Source: Thiocapsa imhoffii (GTDB taxonomy: Bacteria; Pseudomonadota; Gammaproteobacteria; Chromatiales; Chromatiaceae). Taken from it: a DNA stretch of 63,399 nt. The notes under the pieces were generated by a model. That model did no database searches and was not told the DNA's origin. It was given only the letters and a program-made list of their open reading frames with translations. Position numbers and translations under genes: made by a program. The stretch covers positions 1 through 63,399 of the forward strand of contig NZ_NRSD01000026.1 in assembly GCF_016583985.1 (NCBI RefSeq). Reading direction: 5' to 3'. Positions 17,077-23,924 of this stretch are shown piece after piece (positions within the stretch are counted from its first letter, which is position 1; every line of letters begins with the position of its first letter).

Positions 17077-17304
17077 CTACGAGTTCCGGTCCTCACAGGG
17101 TCGATGCCCGAACCGGATTCCTTGGTACGGTGATCTCACCTGGCGGGGCGTTGCGGGTGGATCGACGAACCGCTTCCCTTGCGCCTGGTGCTCCATCTCT
17201 CGCTGTTTGATATCGGCGTAGACGGCATCGAGATCGAAATGGAAAGCGGCGGCGTGTGCTTCGCGGATCGCGCGGACCTCGTCGAGAATCTCGTCATTCA
17301 TCAT
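17077..17304 (-). CDS. Small acidic/helical protein of a tandem family
   Basis: The 75-residue product begins MMNDEILDEVRAIREAHAAA and continues FHFDLDAVYADIKQRE, the pattern shared by all copies in this array: an acidic N-terminus, an REAHAA helix, an F-x-x-DLDAI turn and a charged tail. The start overlaps the end of the HEPN gene. The last part (about residues 55-75) is unlike the other copies. These short proteins are frequently found beside toxin-antitoxin and nuclease genes in purple bacteria and cyanobacteria, but no activity is known to me. Confidence 0.6.
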   Translation of the reverse strand: MMNDEILDEVRAIREAHAAAFHFDLDAVYADIKQREMEHQAQGKRFVDPPATPRQVRSPYQGIRFGHRPCEDRNS

Positions 17305-17653
17305 CGGCATTGGGCTCCAGCCCATGTTGCAGCCGTCGCGTCGCAGCGAGTAGGCGGGGGATGTGTAAGCTCGCCGCATCCCAGAGAATTTCGGTATCGA
17401 GAGCGAAATACTGATGCACGATGATGTCGCGTAGACCGGCGGCGGCGCGCCAGTTGACGGTCGGCTCCACGTCACGCAGCGACTGCGGAAGCTGTTTGAC
17501 CGCCTCGCCGATGATCAGCAGGCTGAACAGGATCGCTTGGCGCAGGACTTCGTCCTGTTCGAAGCTGTCCAGATCCTGATCGCGCACCAAGCGCTCCACG
17601 CGCTCGCCGTGTTCGATGATGTCGGCCAGAAACAGCGGCCAGTCACGGGACAC
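17294..17653 (-). CDS. HEPN (DUF86) toxin
   Basis: A complete 119-residue HEPN protein: IIGEAVKQLPQSL in the second helix and the RNase motif RDIIVHQYF (Rx4-6H plus the conserved Tyr) in the fourth. HEPN toxins of this group cut RNA and are silenced by an MNT partner. The MNT gene lies immediately upstream with an 11-base overlap. Unlike the HEPN gene at 2482-2831, this copy is intact. Confidence 0.86.
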   Translation of the reverse strand: MSRDWPLFLADIIEHGERVERLVRDQDLDSFEQDEVLRQAILFSLLIIGEAVKQLPQSLRDVEPTVNWRAAAGLRDIIVHQYFALDTEILWDAASLHIPRLLAATRRLQHGLEPNADDE

Positions 17654-17951
17654 GGATCAAATCCCGCTCGACGCCGGCTCGGGCCAGGGGTTTCAGGCCG
17701 CGTTCGGTGACAAGATCGACCGGATGACCCAGGGCCTGTTCCAGATAGCTTTTCAGGCCAAAGTAGCCGTCGAGCGTCGCTCGTCCAGTGAAGGCGACGA
17801 GTAGGTCAATATCGCTGTCCTCGCGAAGTGCGTCGCGCGCGGCGGAGCCGAACAGGGCAATCCGCTCCACGGCGAAGCGTTCCGTCAGTTCGGGCCGCAG
17901 CCGCTGGAGTCGTTCAAGAATCGATTGGCGATCAATGGGGTGTGCTTGCAT
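17643..17951 (-). CDS. MNT-type nucleotidyltransferase antitoxin
   Basis: A 102-residue protein with ALFGSAARDALREDSDIDLL (residues 32-51), the GS...DxD catalytic signature, followed by the usual hydrophobic ALGHPVDLVTE strand. The start ATG at 17951 lies inside the 3' end of the small-protein gene upstream. It overlaps the HEPN gene downstream. In known MNT/HEPN pairs the enzyme adds AMP to the toxin. The pair is complete here, so it should work as an addiction or abortive-infection module. Confidence 0.87.
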   Translation of the reverse strand: MQAHPIDRQSILERLQRLRPELTERFAVERIALFGSAARDALREDSDIDLLVAFTGRATLDGYFGLKSYLEQALGHPVDLVTERGLKPLARAGVERDLIRVP

Positions 17952-18132
17952 GATCCGGCTCAGTCTGCGGACGGGTTTCCAGTTGCCGTGGTGGCGGGGC
18001 GATTTTTGGCCCCGGCCATTCCGCTTCGACTCGGCGCAAATCCGCCACAATGGCATCGAGATCGAAATTGATACGCGCGGCATGCTCCTCGCGGATGCGA
18101 TGCAGCTCGTCAACAATGGGGTCAGTCCACAT
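17932..18132 (-). CDS. Small acidic/helical protein of the tandem family
   Basis: A 66-residue product: MWTDPIVDELHRIREEHAAR, then INFDLDAIVADLRRVEAEWP. It is the best-preserved member of the family seen in this array. Its ATG overlaps the stop region of the truncated copy upstream (ATG inside ...AATGTGGACTGA) and its end overlaps the MNT start, so the whole run from 18691 down to 17077 is probably one transcript. Function unknown. Confidence 0.6.
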   Translation of the reverse strand: MWTDPIVDELHRIREEHAARINFDLDAIVADLRRVEAEWPGPKIAPPPRQLETRPQTEPDHASTPH

Positions 18133-18241
18133 TTTCGCCTCCGAGCAGTTCTTCCGGGGCAATGGCATCGAGATCGAAATGGAAAGCGGCGGCGTGTGCT
18201 TCGCGGATCGCGCGGGTCTCATCGAGTATCTCGTCGTTCAT
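18122..18241 (-). CDS. Truncated small-protein family member (39 aa)
   Basis: The frame reads MNDEILDETRAIREAHAAAF then HFDLDAIAPEELLGG and stops. It is homologous to 17077-17304 for its first 27 residues. The ATG overlaps the stop of the antitoxin upstream (ATGA). Probably a remnant in which the tail was lost. Confidence 0.48.
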   Translation of the reverse strand: MNDEILDETRAIREAHAAAFHFDLDAIAPEELLGGENVD

Positions 18242-18438
18242 GGCTCGATTCCCAGGTCTCGCATGACGTCCGCGAGCGGGACGGATGCCGCGTCTGCCTC
18301 TTGCGATTTCGCCGATCGCAGATCCTGCAGATCCTGATAGTCGTGGACGATTTCCTCGAGTGCGCGAAACTCTTCGATAGGGAGCACGACGTATTCGTCC
18401 CCGCCCTCGCGACGGATGAATTGTGGGTGAATGTTCAT
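18238..18438 (-). CDS. Antitoxin of the RelE-type module
   Basis: A 66-residue protein, MNIHPQFIRREGGDEYVVLP then IEEFRALEEIVHDYQDLQDL, typical of Phd/YefM-like or short relE-partner antitoxins whose acidic C-terminal helix wraps around the toxin. It follows the toxin gene with a four-base gap, so the order is toxin first. The N-terminal DNA-binding half is short for YefM, so autoregulation may need the complex. Confidence 0.72.
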   Translation of the reverse strand: MNIHPQFIRREGGDEYVVLPIEEFRALEEIVHDYQDLQDLRSAKSQEADAASVPLADVMRDLGIEP

Positions 18439-18442
18439 CAGC

Positions 18443-18691
18443 TTACCTCTTGGAATAGGCGTGTTGACGATGCACGACACGATAGACAACGACCTTTGAA
18501 TCTTCGATTTCGAAGAGTACGCGGTAGCTGCCCACGCGGAGCCGGTATTCCGGCGTGAAGTTCGTCAAGCGTTTGACGTCCCCTGACAGACCCTGTTCAA
18601 GCGACTTGAGTCTTGCGGCGACCCGTTGCGCATCGGCCTTGGGCAAATCTCTTAGATCCTTGATGGCCGTGGGCTTTAGCTCGACGTTCAT
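18443..18691 (-). CDS. RelE/ParE-family toxin
   Basis: An 82-residue protein with the RelE-fold pattern LKPTAIKDLRDLPKADAQRV, LTNFTPEYRLRVGSYRVLFE and VVYRVVHRQHAYSKR. The Arg pair in the central strand and the C-terminal HRxxAY are the positions used for ribosome-dependent mRNA cleavage in RelE relatives. The gene starts 10 bases after the end of the methylase gene, so it may be carried on the methylase transcript. It leads the toxin-antitoxin array. Confidence 0.88.
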   Translation of the reverse strand: MNVELKPTAIKDLRDLPKADAQRVAARLKSLEQGLSGDVKRLTNFTPEYRLRVGSYRVLFEIEDSKVVVYRVVHRQHAYSKR

Positions 18692-18701
18692 GACTGATGG
18701 C

Positions 18702-21700
18702 TCACGATTGGTCGCTCACGATCGATCGAGGGACGCTGTCGCTCTCCTCGAAGAACGCCCAGGCGATGCGGTAGTCCTGCTCGCGGTCGGGGCGGATGAA
18801 GGGGGCGCGGTATTCGACGGTGCGCTGGACGGGGCCGCCGGGCAAGGTGTCGTCGGGGAAGGTTTTGGTGACGGTGGCGCCGGCGGGGAGGTTGCGCACG
18901 TCTTCCCAGCCGAGGGCCGTCGATGCGGCTGAAGCCGCGCCGACGCCCGTGGGGTGGATGGCGTAGCGGATGCCGGCCTTGAGGTCGGCCTTACGTGCGA
19001 TGCGCGGGAGACCGACGCCGACCAGGCCCTTGCTGGGGGTGAAGACGATGCGGCCGGTCTGGTCGTACCAGGTGTCGGCCTCGTATTGGCGCATTACGGG
19101 GAATTGGACGCGGTAGATGGTGAGCAGTTCGTCCAGGGACAGGCCGAGGGCTTGGGCGACGAGGACGTCGATCTCAAGCAGGGCCTGGCGGCGGGCGTAG
19201 TCGGTGCGCAGGGCGCAGTGGCGTTGCCAGGTTGGGGTGAGGTTGGCGAAGAAGTCCGGGTCGAGCGGGGCGTCTGAAGCCGCCCTGACGCCTAAAGCGG
19301 ACCAGCGTTGTTGATTGAATTCGGTTTGGTAGCAGGATTGCCAGAGGTCGGCGTAGTGGCTCGTTAGCGCAATCAGCGCTAAGAATCGCGCGTTTCGCCT
19401 CAAATCAAAACCCACGATCGGCAACATGCCTGCTGTCGCCTCGCGAAAATCTTTCTTACCCGAGGTACGCGCAAAAAAATCACAAGGCAACGATACCCAA
19501 GATGAAGCGGCATCCATTAGGACGGATGTCTCACGAAATGTAATCGAGAAGACACCATCGATATGAGCGACATGTCTTGGCAACACGATGATTCGGACTG
19601 ATCGCTCGTCGGCAGGATGGGCGCCGCGTCTTGCCGCTAGCCGGAAATAATCAGTCACCTTCGACGAGATATTTTCAGCTTCGGATGCGCCTCCCCATGA
19701 TGGCCGTGACGTTCGATCCCCGTACTCTGCCCGCGAGCAGTCGGGCACATAGTTGGTCCGCGGTAGGTAGTCGTCTGGCAGGGTGGTAAGGTCGAGGATG
19801 TCGTAGTGGCTATTCTGGGTGCATTGGGCACGCGGTGTTTTGTAGAAGGGATTGCCGACGAAGAAGTGCGGTCCTGAGAGGATCCAGTCCTCGATGCTGT
19901 CGGGAAAACGGGTCTCGCGGCGGATGGTGCCGTCTTTCTGCTGATTGGTCTCGTGCCACATCTCCAGAGAGAGGTATTCGCCCTTGAGATCGCCAAGCCG
20001 ACGCGGCTGGGCTGAGAACTTCTCCAAGACGCCGACCAGGGGGCGCGCGTGCAGGGCCGGCAGGCGCGCTTGCAAGGGCGGCGTTCCCGGTTCGTCGTAG
20101 AGTTGGGCGAACAAGGTCAGCTCGTGCGTGCTCACCGGAATCAGGCGATCGCGATGGCCTTGGGTGTTCCAGTTGGCCCGGCCGCCCTCGCTCTCTTCTT
20201 TAATGCCGGGAACCGGGCCATTCCCGTCATGGGCGAAACAGGCATCGACGGTTTGAGGCAGAAACAGATTAGCCAAATGGGTGAATTGTGGTGATGTTTG
20301 GATCGGACCGTAGAGGTTGATACTGAACTTCGCGTGATGATCGACATCCCCGAAGAGCATGAGCTCATTGGAATACTGAAAATGCCCCCGCAATCGCGGA
20401 TACACCGCTTCCCGAAACCGCCCGCCCTTCGGATCATCATAAATCCCTTCAGGATGCAGAAACCCCGAAACGCCCTGATCATTCCCCAACATCCAAGCCT
20501 GCGGCAAAAAGCACTTGTACAGATTGGTCTGCACGCCCTTCAGCAGCGGATAATTCTGGACGGCATTCAAAAACGCCTGATAGCCCTCCTGCTCGCAATA
20601 CTCGGACAGCCAGGCGTCGCGCATCTCGGGGCGCGCGGCAAAGAGGTCCGCGCGGCGTTTCGCCAGATCGGATGCGCTCATCTTACGAATCGCAATCCGC
20701 GGATCGGCCTCGCCGAGCACGCCCTTTTCCTCCCACTCCACCTTGATCCAGGGTGGATTCCCGAGGATCAGATCGAAGCCGCCGGCCTCGCGGAAGAGAT
20801 CCGCAAAGGCCAGCTCCCAGTGGAAGAATTTGAAGCGCGCGGCCAGTGACTCGACCTGGGCGACGCGGGGGAAGTAGTCGCGCAATCGCTTGATGCGCAG
20901 CTCGCCGTAGCGATCATGCAACGTCTTATCGGGCGTCGGGGCGGACAGCGACTGTTGTCCGGGCTTGTCGTCGAAGAGCGAGCCCTGCACCTTGGGCACC
21001 AGGAATTCGCGCTCGACCTTGGCCGGCTCAGGCGAGAGATCCAGCTCGGTCTGCTCGTCGATCTCCATCAGGTTGCCGTCGAGGATGGCGCCGATCTCGG
21101 TGATCCATTGGGTGCGGCTGGGCAGGCTCGCGGCGCCGCCCCGGGCCGAGTCGAGCGGCCAGAACCAGAGTGCGCACCAATAGTCCATCACCAGCTTCAG
21201 GCGTCGATAGGGGGTGGCCAGGGCGGCGTCCTCGCTGAGCATCCCGGCCTGGCGGGTCGCCTCCTTGCTGGCGCGGCTGCTGGTGTGGCCGGACCCGGTC
21301 TCGGGCCAGACCGGCAGGGCATCCTCGGTGCGCGCACGGTCGCGGGCGAGGCTTTGGGCATGCTCCTGCCAGAGCTGGTCGATGCGCGCGCTGAGCTGGA
21401 GCAGGCGCTGGAGCTCGGTGTCCGTGAAGTGTCCCAGGAAGGCCTTCTTCCGCACCTTGACCCGGTTCAGATCGTTGGCGAAATACTCCTTTACGGCCTT
21501 GTTGGCGTAGCGACACATGCCCTCATCGGGCAGCAGGAAGTGGTAGATCTCGTCGTCCGCGCGCGCCTCGCCGAGGCGCACCCGGCGCGGCTCGGCATTG
21601 AGGTAGCACTGGGGATTGGGGACGGACTTACCGTCCGGTGACCTGATCTGCTTGGGCGCCTTGAGCTGATGCGTGCGAAAGACCTGGGAGCGCGCGCCGA

Positions 21701-23924
21701 CCAGGCTGTTGCCGTTGAAGAGCTGGTAGCCGAACCAGGGCACCCGCGCCGCCGTGGGCCGGCCTTGGTCGTCGCTCTCGCCATAGATGGCGTTGAGCCA
21801 GAGGCTGACCTCGGCCAGCTCGGTGGCGATGGGGTTGAGGTCGACGCCGAAGACGTTGGCATCGGCCAGGCGCATGCGGACCTTTTGCAGCTCGCGTGGG
21901 TACTCATCGTGCGGGATGCGGCGCTTGAGCTCCTGCTGCTTGCGTTCGAGATACGCCTCGGCCAGTTGGTTGACCGCCTCGTTCAGGAAGGCGGCGCTGC
22001 CCATGGCCGGCTCCAGCATACGCAGGGTCAGGATCTCATCTGCGGTCTTGCCCGGCAGCAGCTCCTTGAGCGCGTATTTCACCAGGCATTGAGTCAGTGA
22101 TTGCGGGGTGTAGTAGCTGGCGCTCTTCTGACGGTCGCGGCCCGCGAGGCGGTAGATGAAGGTGCCTTTGGGGTAGACCCGCAGCTCCTTGCGGCCCTCG
22201 GCGTTGGTAAAGGTGACCTTCTCGCTGTTGTGATAGTCGGCGATCTGGTCGCGGGTGACGAACCAGCCGTTGGCCAGCAGGTCGGTGGTGCCGCCATAGG
22301 CGTCCCGCGCCTGGGTCTCCGCATCCTGCTCGGAATCGGGGTCCGACTCGGCGTCGTCCTCCCGCGCCTGACGGGTCGGCTCCTTGAGCGCCGGCATCAC
22401 CTCGTAGAGGTCTTCGGCGGCGAAGAAGCCGCGATAGGACAGCAGTGATTCGTAAACGGCGCCGAGCTGGTTGATGGACAGTGCCTGATAGCTAACCCGG
22501 CGGGTGCGCTTGGTCTTCTCGTCACGGGCGAAGGACAGCCCCTGTAACACCGCCTGCCAGATGTGGTTGGGAAACTGGACCCGGTTGAGCAACGGGGTGC
22601 TCTTGGGGTCGAACAGCTTGCTGTCGAGCGGGGCCAGCTCGAAGGCGTTGATGGTCGCGCTCAGGTGCATCTCGGCCTGGCTGCGATCGATGGTGGTGCC
22701 CTCGGCGACTAGGGCGAAGAGCTTGCGCAGACTCTTGTCGAAATAGAGGCCGTTCTGCGCCTCGGTGGAGCGCAGGTCGGTCAGGGTCAGATCGCGCAGG
22801 GATTCGAGGCTGTAGCCGCGGGCGTAGACGTCGCTTGAATTGATCGGCACATAGCCGAGCTCGGGCCGTGCCTCGATATAGAAGAGGAAGATCAGCCGAT
22901 AGACCAGACGCACGCATTCGGTGCTGAGCGCTCCGGCGTCGAGCGGCTTGAGTGTGCCGCTGTAGCTGTAGCCGTGGTGATCGATGAGCTGACGCGCCGC
23001 GGCGTTGCCGAGCAGTTCGATGGCCTCGCGTAGGGCGTACTTGAGGTTTTCGCTGACCCCGGCGTCGTGTTTGTGGGACTCGGCATCCAGACTGTCGAGC
23101 AAGCAGTCCTTGTTCCCATCGAGGCCGGCGTCCGGAAACAGGGCCTCGCGATGCAGCAGGGCATAGCAGGCGTTGAGCGTGGCCGGTTGTTTTTTGCCGA
23201 GGATCTCGGTCAGGTCGAAGCGTAGGAAGCGGTTGGCCGGCCACTTGAACCGATCGAGCAGGATCCACTGGGTCTCGCCGATCAGCAGCAGGAAGCGGGG
23301 CGGATGATCGGCGGCGAAGACCGCGTCGGCGAGCAGTTCGGCGAGTGTGCGCGGGGTGTTGTGGTCCTTGCCGAAATAGGCGGCCGGCAGCTCCTCGATC
23401 CGGAAATGGCGGGCGTCGAGCCTGGAGTCGAGCGGGTCGATGGACTCATCCTGCGTGTCCGCGCGTTCGAGCGGGTTGAAGGCGGGCAGGATGGCGACCT
23501 CGGGCAGGCCGGGTTTCTTGCCGAGCAGGGTCCAGACCGGGATCGGCTGGCCGGGGATCCATTCGTGTTCAATGGGCTGGTCAGGGGGCAGGTCAGGGGG
23601 GGCGATCGCGTAACCGAGCGCCTGCAGCAGCGGGCGGTGCAGTGCGCGGTGCCAGTCCAGTTGGGCGGCGAAGTCCTCGTCGTGCGGGTAGGCGGCGTGG
23701 CGGCGGAAGAACTCGGCGGCGTGGCGCGAGAGCTGTTTGGCGGGTGGATCCGCCGGTGGCTCGGCGCCCGGATCGGCCCTGAGATTGGTGGGCGTGCGCG
23801 CGTCCAGCCAGGTCTTGATCCGCGACTGGAAGACATGGGCCAGGAAGTGGTGGCTGTAGAATTCGTTGTCGTTGAGGATGCCGGGGAAGACATCGAATTT
23901 GTCCGTGCTCTCGATTCGTGTCAT
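18702..23924 (-). CDS. Large gamma-class N6-adenine DNA methyltransferase (Eco57I/DrmMI-like)
   Basis: A 1,740-residue protein. The AdoMet-binding motif is MLEPAMGSAAFLNEA near residue 636, in place of the usual DPACGSG. NVFGVDLNPIATELAEVSLW follows, and the catalytic NPPW tetrapeptide stands in FDLILGNPPWIKVEW near 1055. This is the Eco57I-like gamma layout. A long N-terminal region (1-600) and a C-terminal specificity region flank the catalytic part. No nuclease motif is evident, so restriction must come from partners. The start ATG overlaps the helicase stop (ATGA). It should mark host DNA for the SNF2-helicase system, as DrmMI does in class 1 DISARM. The last 167 coding bases are duplicated at 16809-16975. 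Confidence 0.92.
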   Translation of the reverse strand: MTRIESTDKFDVFPGILNDNEFYSHHFLAHVFQSRIKTWLDARTPTNLRADPGAEPPADPPAKQLSRHAAEFFRRHAAYPHDEDFAAQLDWHRALHRPLLQALGYAIAPPDLPPDQPIEHEWIPGQPIPVWTLLGKKPGLPEVAILPAFNPLERADTQDESIDPLDSRLDARHFRIEELPAAYFGKDHNTPRTLAELLADAVFAADHPPRFLLLIGETQWILLDRFKWPANRFLRFDLTEILGKKQPATLNACYALLHREALFPDAGLDGNKDCLLDSLDAESHKHDAGVSENLKYALREAIELLGNAAARQLIDHHGYSYSGTLKPLDAGALSTECVRLVYRLIFLFYIEARPELGYVPINSSDVYARGYSLESLRDLTLTDLRSTEAQNGLYFDKSLRKLFALVAEGTTIDRSQAEMHLSATINAFELAPLDSKLFDPKSTPLLNRVQFPNHIWQAVLQGLSFARDEKTKRTRRVSYQALSINQLGAVYESLLSYRGFFAAEDLYEVMPALKEPTRQAREDDAESDPDSEQDAETQARDAYGGTTDLLANGWFVTRDQIADYHNSEKVTFTNAEGRKELRVYPKGTFIYRLAGRDRQKSASYYTPQSLTQCLVKYALKELLPGKTADEILTLRMLEPAMGSAAFLNEAVNQLAEAYLERKQQELKRRIPHDEYPRELQKVRMRLADANVFGVDLNPIATELAEVSLWLNAIYGESDDQGRPTAARVPWFGYQLFNGNSLVGARSQVFRTHQLKAPKQIRSPDGKSVPNPQCYLNAEPRRVRLGEARADDEIYHFLLPDEGMCRYANKAVKEYFANDLNRVKVRKKAFLGHFTDTELQRLLQLSARIDQLWQEHAQSLARDRARTEDALPVWPETGSGHTSSRASKEATRQAGMLSEDAALATPYRRLKLVMDYWCALWFWPLDSARGGAASLPSRTQWITEIGAILDGNLMEIDEQTELDLSPEPAKVEREFLVPKVQGSLFDDKPGQQSLSAPTPDKTLHDRYGELRIKRLRDYFPRVAQVESLAARFKFFHWELAFADLFREAGGFDLILGNPPWIKVEWEEKGVLGEADPRIAIRKMSASDLAKRRADLFAARPEMRDAWLSEYCEQEGYQAFLNAVQNYPLLKGVQTNLYKCFLPQAWMLGNDQGVSGFLHPEGIYDDPKGGRFREAVYPRLRGHFQYSNELMLFGDVDHHAKFSINLYGPIQTSPQFTHLANLFLPQTVDACFAHDGNGPVPGIKEESEGGRANWNTQGHRDRLIPVSTHELTLFAQLYDEPGTPPLQARLPALHARPLVGVLEKFSAQPRRLGDLKGEYLSLEMWHETNQQKDGTIRRETRFPDSIEDWILSGPHFFVGNPFYKTPRAQCTQNSHYDILDLTTLPDDYLPRTNYVPDCSRAEYGDRTSRPSWGGASEAENISSKVTDYFRLAARRGAHPADERSVRIIVLPRHVAHIDGVFSITFRETSVLMDAASSWVSLPCDFFARTSGKKDFREATAGMLPIVGFDLRRNARFLALIALTSHYADLWQSCYQTEFNQQRWSALGVRAASDAPLDPDFFANLTPTWQRHCALRTDYARRQALLEIDVLVAQALGLSLDELLTIYRVQFPVMRQYEADTWYDQTGRIVFTPSKGLVGVGLPRIARKADLKAGIRYAIHPTGVGAASAASTALGWEDVRNLPAGATVTKTFPDDTLPGGPVQRTVEYRAPFIRPDREQDYRIAWAFFEESDSVPRSIVSDQS
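18751..18917. repeat. 167-bp direct repeat, copy inside the methylase gene
   Basis: Matches 16809-16975 with one noticed mismatch (a T/A difference in the ggtgtcggtgg versus ggtgacggtgg segment). It covers the codons just before the methylase stop. Confidence 0.92.

Noticed and set aside
20916..21641. 241-codon open frame on the plus strand
   Set aside because: Antisense to the methyltransferase; Leu/Gly/Ala-rich shadow with no family.
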